64,000 nt of DNA from Holdemania massiliensis AP2 (GCF_000327285.1 NZ_HE998568.1:925321-989320); one strand, 5' to 3'; shown: positions 44,756 through 53,580, counted from the stretch's first letter. Numbers and translations: made by a program. The notes: generated by a model from the letters alone, not told the origin.

Positions 44756-45464
44756 AGCTGAAATCCTAACTCATGACTGGCAAAAAGCCGCCGTAAAAAT
44801 GGCATGCAGTCCTGCTGAAATTTTAAATTATTTTCATCAGCTTCAGGAATGTTCTCCCGCACCCTGCGCAAGCTATGAAGCAGCGAATGTGCAGTGGATT
44901 TTGCCGGAGTTTGAGGTACGGGTGGAGGATCATCACTGCATCTTGGAAAGTATTGAAGAACCGAACCTGAGCCTGGATCAGCAGCCTCCGCCCGCCTTGC
45001 GGCAGGCGCTGCAGGAAGCACGCTTCTTTCTCGACGCCCTGTCCCAACGCAATCTGACCTTGAGTTTGATCATGAATGAGCTGCTTCTGATCCAGGAAAA
45101 CGCGTTAATTCATCATCAGCCCCTGCGGGCATGTCAGAAAAAAGAAATTGCGGAGAAGCTGGGGCTGCATCCTTCCACAATTACGCGGGCTGTTCACGAT
45201 AAATATTTCTTATTTGAAGGAAAGCTGCTTCCCATTGACATGTTGTTTGCGTCCTTTAGCGCGAACGATCTCAGTCAGGATGAACTTATTTCACAAATCC
45301 GCACGGTAATTGCCCAGGAATCATCGGATTTTCCGCTTAGTGACTTACAGATCATGATGCAGCTGCAGGAAAAACAGATTCAGTGTTCCCGGCAGTTAAT
45401 CGCCAAGCTGCGGAGGAAAGCGGGTATTCCTGCTTCTTACCAGCGAAAGCGCATCAATTCATAA
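44694..45464 (+). pseudogene. rpoN: Sigma-54 factor, C-terminal part
   Basis: Continuation of rpoN in the shifted frame from about 44674. It carries the core-binding end, the helix-turn-helix region (KKEIAEKLGLHPSTITRAV followed by HDKYFLFEG) that contacts the -12 element, and the RpoN-box region near the end (AKLRRKAGIPASYQRKR, diverged from ARRTVAKYRE). Joined with the N-terminal part the protein is about 397 residues, slightly short for sigma-54 (B. subtilis SigL 436). The ATG at 44694 lacks a ribosome site, so the part is not expected to be made alone. Confidence 0.83.
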
Positions 45465-45498
45465 TAAACTTAAAAAAACAAAATCGTCAGCTTCCTTC

Positions 45499-45536
45499 TT
45501 TGAGAAACATCCCTGTTCGCTTGGATGTTTCTCAAA
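45499..45536 (+). terminator. Stem-loop after rpoN, 14-bp perfect stem
   Basis: TTTGAGAAACATCC (45499-45512) pairs with GGATGTTTCTCAAA (45523-45536). The T-run is poor, so it may be a stabilising or weak terminator hairpin. Confidence 0.55.
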
Positions 45537-45706
45537 TCTGCTTCTCTGATTGAATCGGAAGACCTCACGGGAAATGCCAGTTCTTGCACGGTTCACGCGC
45601 ATTAGAGTAAAGGAATTCAGTCTGAGAACTTGCCAATCCCCACAAAGAAAACCTTGGAGCTTCCGCTTTCTGGATTCTTCATGGCTGATTCAAGTTTATT
45701 TTTGAT

Positions 45707-45955
45707 TTAAAGCGCTGTTTCCTGCGATCCGGCCGTTGTTCCCACATTGGAAATTTCAACGTAGATTCCCGGAACATACTTCAAGCCTAATTCCTTCGCT
45801 ATGGCTTCGCTTATGCCGTTTTCAAAGCTGCCATCAAGCAGAACATCGTGTTCGCTGATTCTTCAACATAGCGCTTGCCTGTTTCCGGATCGACATAAAT
45901 TACACTTTCTCCTGCACCGCCGGCAAGATTTCCATTTTGGCACAGAGTTTTCCAT
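45707..45955 (-). pseudogene. Gene remnant, two frames
   Basis: On the minus strand one frame reads LAGGAGESVIYVDPETGKRY then VEESA, and the adjacent frame continues EHDVLLDGSFENGISEAIAK followed by ELGLKYVPGIYVEISN up to TAA at 45709-45707. Both have protein-like composition and meet at about 45858, so one indel separates them. No family recognised. The rest of 45537-46066 shows nothing convincing. Confidence 0.5.
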
Positions 45956-46066
45956 TATAATTTCTGAGATTATGCAAAAGTTTTTACTGGTATACAGAAT
46001 TTCTTTTTTCACTATGGTACGCAATCCTTCCCTTATCCCTGTATTTTTCTATATTCATCGCCACAA

Positions 46067-47275
46067 CTATTTCACTGTCAGATTATAACAGGTTCCATTA
46101 TGATCAAAAACTAATACAGAATTTTCATCCACCTTTCGGAAATAAATACCCCCATTAAGTTCTGGGACAGCGGTCATTCCAATTCTATCCCCTAAATCTT
46201 TCAAGATCACAATTTCTCCATTATAAAAACCAACAATGCCTTTCTCTAAGACACAATAATTTTCTAATCTTAACGTTGTCTTCAAATCATATTTCACCCC
46301 GTGATCTTCCAGTACATACGATATTAAAGCATCTGGCTCAGCGGTATTCTTAAGCCATTCCGTGATTAATATTTTATTCCCTAATGGAGCTGCATTAACT
46401 AGCTTTTCTGTTAAAGGTGTTTTTGATATGCGGCCCTTTTCAATTTTATTCATCGTTGTTTGATCACTATTCCCTGTAATAAAATAAATTTTATTGTTAT
46501 TAACATGGATCTTTTGATCAAATAAAAATTCACATTCATCATCTAAGCTATAATGATCATGCTCGCTAACATGATATCCCCCTGTGCTGGAAATGATTTT
46601 CTCACAAGTATTGGCGTCGAATTTCCATAATTCAATTCTATATTTCCCCTCGGTTTTATCCTGCGCATCATCATAAGAAGAAACGGAAATGTAAATTGAA
46701 TCCTTATCGACCGTAAATTCTGGTAATTCATAAATATTATCAACGCTGCCTTTTGTGATAATCTTTTTGTCGCCCTCTTTTAAATGGATTACTTCAAAAT
46801 CCATGAAGGTGAAATCAGACAACCCTGTATAAGTAACATTCGTATATAAATATGACTTATCTGATAATTCTATAAAATTCCAAATTCTACCCTCATCATT
46901 ACCTCTATTAATAGCTGTGACTTCTGTTATTTCTTTGCTCTTTAAATCCATTAAATATAAATGCTTTGAAACAGAATAGGCTTCATGATCTTCTAATTCA
47001 ACTACACTTAAATTGTTGTGATAAACATCCCTGTATTCCAATATCTTACTATCATCTAACTGAAATGATGATACCTGATAGTCTGTTTCGATTTGATCCA
47101 CAGGCATATTCCTGGAAAGAGGTTCATCCTTTGTTATGGTCTTGCAGCCACCTAAAAGAGAAATCATGATGATAACCCAGCATAAAATTACTTTTTTCAT
47201 TAGATTTACTGAATAAAATATTCCTTTAGTTCCTTGAAAGCATTGATCATCTGAACTGTCATTCACTTTATTCAT
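46067..47275 (-). CDS. Putative lipoprotein of unknown function
   Basis: 402 residues. Residues 26-45 are a lipoprotein signal (KKVILCWVIIMISLLGGC) preceded by an odd 25-residue leader. The ribosome site (GGAGGG, 8 nt) belongs to the outer ATG at 47275; the ATG at 47200, a more natural signal-peptide start, has none. The mature part is a repeated beta pattern (KDSIYISVSSYDD, KIYFITGNSD), suggestive of a propeller of the kind used by extracellular sensor proteins, but I do not recognise a family. Base composition is much more AT-rich than the neighbours. It starts the AT-rich segment that runs to about 48880. Confidence 0.65.
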   Translation of the reverse strand: MNKVNDSSDDQCFQGTKGIFYSVNLMKKVILCWVIIMISLLGGCKTITKDEPLSRNMPVDQIETDYQVSSFQLDDSKILEYRDVYHNNLSVVELEDHEAYSVSKHLYLMDLKSKEITEVTAINRGNDEGRIWNFIELSDKSYLYTNVTYTGLSDFTFMDFEVIHLKEGDKKIITKGSVDNIYELPEFTVDKDSIYISVSSYDDAQDKTEGKYRIELWKFDANTCEKIISSTGGYHVSEHDHYSLDDECEFLFDQKIHVNNNKIYFITGNSDQTTMNKIEKGRISKTPLTEKLVNAAPLGNKILITEWLKNTAEPDALISYVLEDHGVKYDLKTTLRLENYCVLEKGIVGFYNGEIVILKDLGDRIGMTAVPELNGGIYFRKVDENSVLVFDHNGTCYNLTVK

Positions 47276-47456
47276 AACTTACCCTCCACCGCCTTTTTAT
47301 TCTATTATAATAGATAGTTTCGTTGTAAAAAAATGAAAGCGATTAAAACAGGAAAAATTAGGCGTATCCAGGAAATATAATCATAATATGATTAAGACCA
47401 TTAATATAATACATTGTGGAAGATTGAATTATGTTTCATAGGCAAGATTGCTCAGC

Positions 47457-47489
47457 TTGACGACTATATTATAGTATAGTATAATATAG
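47457..47489 (+). promoter_or_regulatory. Promoter and operator of the toxin-antitoxin pair
   Basis: TTGACG (47457-47462), 17-bp spacer, TATAAT (47480-47485). The dyad CTATATTATA (47464-47473) / TATAATATAG (47480-47489) fills the spacer and covers the -10, as expected for autorepression by the antitoxin. Confidence 0.85.
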
Positions 47490-47508
47490 TTGAAAAGAGG
47501 TGGTAAAG

Positions 47509-47730
47509 ATGGCATTCTCAATTCATATGAACGATGAAGAACGGAAATTGGCTGATAGTTATGCAGCATTGCATGGAATGTCTTTGGCTGAAGCCTTCAA
47601 AAAAGCCTTATTTGAAAAAATTGAGGACGAATACGATATCGCAGTAGCAGAAGAAGCCTATGAAGAATATGTTAAAAAAGGCAAAAAAAGCGAACCTATT
47701 TCTAAGCTATGGCGGGAATTAGATCTATGA
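47509..47730 (+). CDS. RelB-like antitoxin (DUF6290 type)
   Basis: 73 residues. The N-terminal part FSIHMNDEERKLADSYAALH has a ribbon-helix-helix pattern; the C-terminal acidic helical part (EEAYEEYVKKGKK) would wrap the toxin. The ATG at 47509 follows AAAGAGGTGG; the GTG at 47500 would overlap it. The stop overlaps the toxin start as ATGA. The protein should bind the dyad at 47464-47489. Confidence 0.85.
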   Translation: MAFSIHMNDEERKLADSYAALHGMSLAEAFKKALFEKIEDEYDIAVAEEAYEEYVKKGKKSEPISKLWRELDL

Positions 47731-47993
47731 AATACAACATACAAACAACTCCAAGATTTGATAAAGAGTTCAGGAAGTTAGATCGTTATACGCAACAGAT
47801 GATTAAAGCATGGATTGAAAAATATCTCATTGATTCTCCGAATCCCCGTCTGCACGGAAAAGGACTTACTGCAAACCGGAGTGGTCAATGGCGTTATCGG
47901 ATAGGAGATTACCGTTTAATTTGTATGATCCAAGACAACGAATTAATTATTCTAGCGTTAAGCATAGGACATCGACGGGAGATATATAAATAA
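47727..47993 (+). CDS. RelE/ParE-family toxin
   Basis: 88 residues. The RelE-type fold is shown by TTPRFDKEFRKLDRYTQQ, LHGKGLTANRSGQWRYRIGD (key Arg residues), YRLICMIQDNELIILALSIG, and the end HRREIYK. RelE members cut mRNA at the ribosome. The start overlaps the antitoxin stop by 4 bp, and a strong terminator follows, so the pair is a complete module. It lies in the AT-rich segment, which agrees with horizontal gain. Confidence 0.88.
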   Translation: MKYNIQTTPRFDKEFRKLDRYTQQMIKAWIEKYLIDSPNPRLHGKGLTANRSGQWRYRIGDYRLICMIQDNELIILALSIGHRREIYK

Positions 47994-48014
47994 GACGCAA
48001 CTAGTTTACAGCGT

Positions 48015-48050
48015 AAAAAGACATGATCTGGCATAGGTCATGTCTTTTTT
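48015..48050. terminator. Bidirectional terminator after the toxin gene
   Basis: AAAAAGACATGA (48015-48026) pairs with TCATGTCTTTTT (48038-48049). Confidence 0.88.
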
Positions 48051-48222
48051 GAAAGCATAATTCGTAAATTGAACTTAACTGATGATTGATAAATCGCTGA
48101 TTGCCTGACAGGTGTATTTGTTAATCCTTTAGCAACGTATTTTGGATCAGAACTCCAATCTGATTCAAAACATCGACTGGAACGGCATATCCATGCTTAT
48201 AGCATGGAAATATGTGTCATAT

Positions 48223-48450
48223 TTATTTGAATATTGTTTTCTGCAAAATCACATCTATAAAAGGAAATAACATAACGATGGCCATGATGATAAAAAGGAT
48301 ACCGCAAAATTTGATCATAAAGATAGAAAACGAGGTCGGCATTCCATCTTTGACATAGAGGAAATGCTGAAACTCCCAAACTTTCTCAGGATTAGAAAAT
48401 GCATACCCACCGAACCAGAAACAAAACGCAATGATGAGTACCATAAACAT
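48223..48450 (-). CDS. Small membrane protein
   Basis: 75 residues with two hydrophobic segments (MFMVLIIAFCFWFGGYAF and FCGILFIIMAIVMLFPFID), resembling small DUF6199-type proteins. AGGGGGAC stands ahead of the ATG. AT-rich like its neighbours. No function is known to me. Confidence 0.6.
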   Translation of the reverse strand: MFMVLIIAFCFWFGGYAFSNPEKVWEFQHFLYVKDGMPTSFSIFMIKFCGILFIIMAIVMLFPFIDVILQKTIFK

Positions 48451-48469
48451 CGTTAAAGTCCCCCTTAAG

Positions 48470-48875
48470 TTAATCCCTTTTATTTTTATCGCTGTCTTCG
48501 TTGTTTTTCAAGGCTTGAATCTGTACGGAGTCAATATAATGCGTGGCATAGCCTTTTTCAATCGAAGCATTCCCATGTTTGCTGAAACAGGATAATTTTC
48601 TGTTTTGTTTTCCATTGCTTGTAAACGGTGAATGAAGGTTTTAATTTATTTTTCTTAGCATAGGAGCGAATTTCATGCATGATCAGCGAAAGCTTGCTGA
48701 AATAGAGGTATAGACCCGATCCAGTATATCCACGGCCGTGTCGCCAGTTTTTATAATTTGCTTTGGACAGAACCCCGATCTCCATCAGCACATCTACCGG
48801 AGTCGTATATCCGCGGACTTTGCATTGGTTAGCCATTGCCGTGTGCACCCGCTTCGTTAATTCCTGATTGTTCAT
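48470..48875 (-). pseudogene. Small conserved protein, frameshifted near the C terminus
   Basis: From the ATG at 48875 (AGGGTGA upstream) the protein reads MNNQELTKRVHTAMANQCKV, then RGYTTPVDVLMEIGVLSKAN, a type I have seen as a hypothetical protein in clostridia. After about 90 residues the frame ends in IILFQQTWECFD at 48558. The adjacent frame continues as LSCFSKHGNASIEKGYATHY, then IDSVQIQALKNNED, ending at 48470, which fits the expected C terminus. One extra base in the AAAACAAAACAGAAAA stretch (about 48598-48612) separates the frames. Without it the protein would have about 134 residues. Confidence 0.65.
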
Positions 48876-48883
48876 CAATCACC

Positions 48884-49798
48884 CTAGGCATATTCGTGCA
48901 TAAACAACGGTTTCCCGCTGAGCGCAAAAGCCTCTTTCGGCGAAGCCACGGTTGTGCCGTAAAGCCGATTGAACAAATCATAATCATTCACCCGCGCCAT
49001 TGTAAAACCATAATCCTGCCAAGTCACACCCTTGATAATCTTCTCTAAATGTTCATCGGCAGTCGTATGCACAAGGATTTCATTCTTCAGCTGCAGCGCC
49101 AGATTCAATAATTTGAACAACGCCACACTGTTGAGATAAATGCACTCCCGCACTTCAATCCCCTGAGCCGTCTGATATAAAGAAGCATAGCCTTGAATCT
49201 GCTGGTTCTGATCGTAATAGGCAATCAGCTTTCCGCCCTCGGCATTACATTCCTCCTGCAGATGATCAAAATCCTCTTTCGTGCGCAGATAGAATCCATC
49301 AAACCGGCGGACATACGCCGTATACACCTCAAGCAGATCTTCTGATTTAATCTTATAGGTCAGTCCCTCATTGCTGCAGGTGGGAATCTGTGAACGCTGC
49401 ACCTTATAACGTCTTCGGTAATACACCATCTCAAAGCCAAACTGAATATACATTGATGGATTGTAAGCCTGGATCAGCGTCACCAGTTCACGATGTTCAA
49501 CCTCATCCAGCACATCATTCATCAGCTCATGCATGCAGCCGCGCTTGCGGTAGGACGGCAGCGTTGCTACCCCCAGAATCATCGAAGTCTGTACGATCCG
49601 GCCATTCAGCATGATCGCATGCGGAATCCGCATCAGCGTGGAAACAATATTTCCAGATTCTTTGAGGACCAGCGTATTTTCCGGCTTGTAAAGCGTGCGG
49701 AAAAAATAATCCGTATAGCCGCCGTCATCGCCGGCGAACACCTGTTTCCAGATTCCGTAGATCGTCTTTTTTTCCTGAGGCAGCGCTTTACTGATCAT
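48884..49798 (-). CDS. GNAT acetyltransferase, Eis-like
   Basis: 304 residues. The N-terminal GNAT domain has the acetyl-CoA site ILGVATLPSYRKRGCMHELM near residue 80; the second half resembles the inverted GNAT plus sterol-carrier-like C-terminal layout of Eis proteins. The ATG at 49798 has GGAAAGGAG upstream. Its start overlaps the stop of the DUF2156 gene by 4 bp, so they are coupled. The substrate is unknown. Confidence 0.82.
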   Translation of the reverse strand: MISKALPQEKKTIYGIWKQVFAGDDGGYTDYFFRTLYKPENTLVLKESGNIVSTLMRIPHAIMLNGRIVQTSMILGVATLPSYRKRGCMHELMNDVLDEVEHRELVTLIQAYNPSMYIQFGFEMVYYRRRYKVQRSQIPTCSNEGLTYKIKSEDLLEVYTAYVRRFDGFYLRTKEDFDHLQEECNAEGGKLIAYYDQNQQIQGYASLYQTAQGIEVRECIYLNSVALFKLLNLALQLKNEILVHTTADEHLEKIIKGVTWQDYGFTMARVNDYDLFNRLYGTTVASPKEAFALSGKPLFMHEYA

Positions 49799-50709
49799 AG
49801 CTGATTCTCCTTTCCGCAAAGCCGATACTTTTCAATTAAGAATTCAGGATGATAGGCAAGCTTGGCTTGGCGGATATTCTCATGCCCCATATCATCTTCC
49901 CGATTGACATACTCCGCCTGATCAAATTCATGGATCAGCCATTCCTTCATGACCGCCTGATATAATCCGCGAATTTCATCATCAGCTTTTTCAATATTTT
50001 CCTGACACATCCGATCACTCAGCCAGGAGCCGACCGCGAACGCCTTCACCTGACCGTCGATGCGGATCAGTCCCCCGCGGTAGGGAATCTGACCAAACAA
50101 GGATAAAATTCTGAATACCCCGCGCCGCTCTGCCTGCAGAAACGCATCCGGGTCGTCAGCATGCCATTGTTTCAGAAATTCCACACATTCAGCAACATTG
50201 TCCGAATTGAATGATTCATATTGCCAGCGGCCTTCGTACTCCTTATAAAACGCATTTAAATGATTGCGTTTTTTCTGCAGCTTCTTGCCCGCGAACGTTT
50301 TCAGCTTTTCACACAAGTAGACGTAATCGGCACTGTCGCGGTTTTCTTCCAGACAGGTGTTTGGAAAGGTATCCGCAAACCACTGCGCCGCTTCCTTCGT
50401 GAAACAGCTGAGTACAAACGGCAGATGGTAACGCTCAAAGATCGCCTTTGCCGCCAGAATCGCTTCCTTGAAATATTCCGGACGGCACAGCGGCATGTAA
50501 ATGAACAACGTTCCCTCATGCACGCCTAAAAGCAGCAGCCAGTTGTCATGCTGACACTTAAACAACGGATAAGAGTCGATCCACAGGATCATGTTGACTA
50601 AGTTGTGATTGCTTTCTTCATACTGGGCCAGTGCTAAATAACGCTGGATCAGCGGATAATCGTCTATGGTAACGGGATCAAAATCCCTTAGTATCTGACT
50701 GGCGTCCAT
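49795..50709 (-). CDS. DUF2156 (LPG synthase C-terminal-like) protein
   Basis: 304 residues with the double-GNAT fold of the phosphatidylglycerol lysyltransferase C-terminal domain: FAGKKLQKKRNHLNAF near residue 140, IPYRGGLIRIDGQVKAFAVG, and AEYVNREDDMGHENIRQAK near the end. There are no membrane helices, so it is a stand-alone, cytoplasmic aminoacyl- or acyl-transferase-like protein. I chose the ATG at 50709 on spacing to AAGGA; an ATG at 50715 is also possible. It overlaps the gene upstream by 32 bp. Confidence 0.8.
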   Translation of the reverse strand: MDASQILRDFDPVTIDDYPLIQRYLALAQYEESNHNLVNMILWIDSYPLFKCQHDNWLLLLGVHEGTLFIYMPLCRPEYFKEAILAAKAIFERYHLPFVLSCFTKEAAQWFADTFPNTCLEENRDSADYVYLCEKLKTFAGKKLQKKRNHLNAFYKEYEGRWQYESFNSDNVAECVEFLKQWHADDPDAFLQAERRGVFRILSLFGQIPYRGGLIRIDGQVKAFAVGSWLSDRMCQENIEKADDEIRGLYQAVMKEWLIHEFDQAEYVNREDDMGHENIRQAKLAYHPEFLIEKYRLCGKENQL

Positions 50710-50995
50710 CCTCATCTGTCCTTCTTTCAGTATATTCCGCTTCGAAAACCTCAGGCTGCGATACCCGCTGTTCAAACGGGCTGTCCTGAGTTTGTTCATC
50801 AATCCAAATCGAATCCTGATTCTGATCCATCGACGCCCATTGATCGCTCATCGTTTTTGTCATTTTCCGTACCCGAAACAAACCGAATACGCCGAAGGCC
50901 ACCAACATCACCAGCATTGCCAGAATAAACGGCCAGGCCATGCTGATAAAGGCGATGATCAGCAGAACTGTAAGAATCATCGTTAAAAATCTCAT
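50678..50995 (-). CDS. Small membrane protein with acidic tail
   Basis: 105 residues. Two adjacent hydrophobic segments (MILTVLLIIAFISMAW and FILAMLVMLVAFGVFGLF) are followed by a hydrophilic acidic tail. No family recognised. The end overlaps the DUF2156 gene, so it is co-transcribed with it. Confidence 0.6.
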   Translation of the reverse strand: MRFLTMILTVLLIIAFISMAWPFILAMLVMLVAFGVFGLFRVRKMTKTMSDQWASMDQNQDSIWIDEQTQDSPFEQRVSQPEVFEAEYTERRTDEDGRQSDTKGF

Positions 50996-51064
50996 GTTAT
51001 CACCGGTTTCATTATATCCTAAAAGAACGCAAAAGAGAAAAGTTTTGCAACTCTAACATCAAAT

Positions 51065-51601
51065 TTAAGAATTTCTTTCACTTCGGCGGCGCCTCAGGCT
51101 GGCTGAAAGCATCCAAACGATCAAAAAACCGGAGGTCGCAAAGCACAAAAAGGCCAGCCCTACCTCGCCCCGCCGGCGGTTGTACTCCACAACCGAACTG
51201 ACTGCACTGCGGGCAATGACCGGCTTTGAAGAAGCGGCCTTCAGTTGGGCGGCATACGTGTAGTCGGGATTGGAAATGGAAACGGACGCCGCCCCTTCTT
51301 CAACCAATAAACGCTGAACCAACTCTCCATCCGCAAACAGCCAAACGGGAAGCGGCGTGGTTTGGGCGACATGATCATCAATTTCAAAGGTTACGGATGC
51401 GGCCTGATTGAGGATTTCACAGGCTCGGGTTTTCCCCGTTTCCGTCAGTTCAATATCAAACAGGGTTACCGGCAGTGATTGTTCGTGAAGCACCACGGTG
51501 ATCTGTCCCTGATCGCAGTTCCATTCTTCCGCCGTATAAGTTAAATTCCAAGACAAACCGGCCAGCTGGATCAATAAAAGAAAAAAAGTCAACTCCATCA
51601 C
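51065..51601 (-). CDS. Membrane-anchored protein with degenerate SNase-like fold
   Basis: 178 residues. A signal peptide (LTFFLLLIQLAGLSW) and a C-terminal helix (VGLAFLCFATSGFLIVWML) followed by RRRR anchor it, with the middle part outside. That part reads LPVTLFDIELTETGKTRACE, then a VTFEID strand, then LPVWLFADGELVQRLLVEEG and AASV, the order seen in staphylococcal-nuclease-type domains. The catalytic Arg residues are not at the expected places, so nuclease activity is doubtful. The fold assignment is inference from pattern. Confidence 0.5.
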   Translation of the reverse strand: MMELTFFLLLIQLAGLSWNLTYTAEEWNCDQGQITVVLHEQSLPVTLFDIELTETGKTRACEILNQAASVTFEIDDHVAQTTPLPVWLFADGELVQRLLVEEGAASVSISNPDYTYAAQLKAASSKPVIARSAVSSVVEYNRRRGEVGLAFLCFATSGFLIVWMLSASLRRRRSERNS

Positions 51602-51670
51602 CTCTCTAGCAGTATGGTTAAAGTTGGCTTTTTTATGCTGATTCTCTGGGTTTAGGGATCCAAAAACCGT

Positions 51671-52606
51671 TTATTCCGGAAGCTGTTCCGCAATTTCATG
51701 AAGCTTGCCGAAGCGATGCTTCATGCCGGACTTGGACATAGCGACGCCCGTCTGTTTTTCATATTCCGCGCTCAATTCGTTCAGACTGGCTTCCGGATAC
51801 TGCACTCTCAGCTGAGCCACAGCTTTCAGCTTTTCGTCGAGAAACCGCAGCCGACCGGCTTTTTCAATCCGCGCGATATCGGCCAGCTGCTTCTTCGCCG
51901 CAGCCTGACTTTTCATCTCATTGGCCACTTCACAATTATCCAACCGCGTCAGGTTGTTGCGGAAATCCCGATGGATGCGGATATCCTCAAACTTCATCAG
52001 CGCTTCATAAGCCCCGACACAGCGCAGAAAATCAGCGATTTTATCAGCCGCTTTCAGATACACTACATACGCTGTCCGACGGGAAATCACTTTGGCCGGC
52101 ATATCAAATTTATGCATCAGCTTCTGAATGAACAAAGCGTGCGATTCATCATTGGTAACAATTTCCAGATGATAATTTGTCTTTTGCGGCGAGTTAACCG
52201 AACCCATCGCCATAAAAGCTCCTGCCAGATAAGCTCTGGCGCAGCATTCCTTCTGAACTAATTTGCGGGTCGGATGATTCTGCAAGCCGTGATCCGTAAA
52301 CAAGCCCAGATCATTCAGAATCTCCGTTGTTTTATTCAGCACCTGTAAACGATAGATGTTATTTTTCTTTAAGTTCATCTTTTTGATGACGGATAAGTCC
52401 GTTTCAACCGCATAGTTTTCCTTCAACAATTTAAGAATCCGTTTCGCTGTCGAGGCATTCTCCGTCTTAATCATTAGCGACATGCCCTGAGCATTGATCG
52501 TCAGGCTGGAGCACAGCTGCACCAAAGCAGAAAGTTCCGCCTTCTGGCAGCAGGTTTTCAGCTCATTTTGAGCAATTTCGGATTTGACTTCTGTGGTAAA
52601 TGACAT
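51671..52606 (-). CDS. whiA: DNA-binding protein WhiA
   Basis: 311 residues. An N-terminal LAGLIDADG-like fold (VKSEIAQNELKTCCQKAELSA at the start, here given as VKSEIAQNELKTCCQK; AYLAGAFMAMGSVNSPQ) is joined to a C-terminal helix-turn-helix (ASLNELSAEYEKQTGVAMSK). WhiA acts in cell division and growth control in Gram-positive bacteria. It is the third gene of the conserved rapZ-yvcK-whiA group and starts 3 bp after the yvcK stop. Confidence 0.95.
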   Translation of the reverse strand: MSFTTEVKSEIAQNELKTCCQKAELSALVQLCSSLTINAQGMSLMIKTENASTAKRILKLLKENYAVETDLSVIKKMNLKKNNIYRLQVLNKTTEILNDLGLFTDHGLQNHPTRKLVQKECCARAYLAGAFMAMGSVNSPQKTNYHLEIVTNDESHALFIQKLMHKFDMPAKVISRRTAYVVYLKAADKIADFLRCVGAYEALMKFEDIRIHRDFRNNLTRLDNCEVANEMKSQAAAKKQLADIARIEKAGRLRFLDEKLKAVAQLRVQYPEASLNELSAEYEKQTGVAMSKSGMKHRFGKLHEIAEQLPE

Positions 52607-52608
52607 AC

Positions 52609-53580
52609 TTACTCCTTCAATTTCGCTAACAGCTGCTGCAGACTGCGGCGGATTTTATCGGCATCATGGCGGACGAGTTCATCGCTGAAATCGAGCAGGG
52701 AAACTGGGGTGACCCGATAGGCATGCTGATCCTGAACCATTTTAACCGGTCTTCCGCCCTCCGCCGCATAACGGGTTAAAATTGTTTCCGGGATCGGATC
52801 CTGGGCAAACAGCACTTCATTAATTTTAGCACCATGACGAATCAGGGCGTCGACATGATCTTCCATCGTAAAATCATCCGTTTCCCCTGGCTGACTCATC
52901 GCATTGCACAGGTAAACGCCGTAAGCGTGCGATTGATGAATCGCTTCGGCAATTTCCGGAATGATCAGATTCGGCAGGATGCTGGTGAAAATACTGCCGA
53001 TCCCGTAAACGATCAGATCCGCTTCCTGGATCGCATGGACAGCCTTTTCCGAGGCCTTGACCGGTTCCTGATAAAACACGGTATCGATCCGATTATTCAT
53101 ATTCGGAATGTTGGACTCCCCGCGGACGATCGTTCCATCCGCCATTCGGGCGAACAGCGTGATCACCTGGGTTGTAGCCGGGATAATATCGCCGCGTACA
53201 TTCAGCACCTTGGACAAGATCCCGATGCTTTCCAGAAAGCTTCCGCAGCTTTGCGTTAACGCCGTCAGAATCAGGTTGCCGAGATTATGTCCCATTACGC
53301 CCTGATCTGCTTGTTGGGGATCCGCTTCCCCTTCAAACCGGTATTCCATAAGATTTTTCAATAACGTCTCTGATTCCGCCAGCGCGATCAGGACGGCGCG
53401 AATATCCCCCATCGCCGGGATATGAAACTGACGCCGCAGCCGACCGGTACTGCCGCCGTCATCCGCTACTGTGACGATCGCTGAAATCTGAATATCCTGA
53501 ATAAACTTAATGCCGCGCAGAATGACCGATTGGCCATGCCCGCCGCCGATGACGACCACTTTCAACGGACTATTGTTCAT
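52609..53580 (-). CDS. yvcK: YvcK/GlmR (CofD-like) morphogenesis and carbon-flux protein
   Basis: 323 residues. Nucleotide-sugar binding is shown by VVIGGGHGQSVILRGIK and VTVADDGGSTGRLRRQ, and GMGDIRAVL-like residues (AMGDIRAVLIALAE). Known members bind UDP-GlcNAc and steer carbon into the cell wall. It overlaps the rapZ end by 11 bp. Confidence 0.95.
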   Translation of the reverse strand: MNNSPLKVVVIGGGHGQSVILRGIKFIQDIQISAIVTVADDGGSTGRLRRQFHIPAMGDIRAVLIALAESETLLKNLMEYRFEGEADPQQADQGVMGHNLGNLILTALTQSCGSFLESIGILSKVLNVRGDIIPATTQVITLFARMADGTIVRGESNIPNMNNRIDTVFYQEPVKASEKAVHAIQEADLIVYGIGSIFTSILPNLIIPEIAEAIHQSHAYGVYLCNAMSQPGETDDFTMEDHVDALIRHGAKINEVLFAQDPIPETILTRYAAEGGRPVKMVQDQHAYRVTPVSLLDFSDELVRHDADKIRRSLQQLLAKLKE

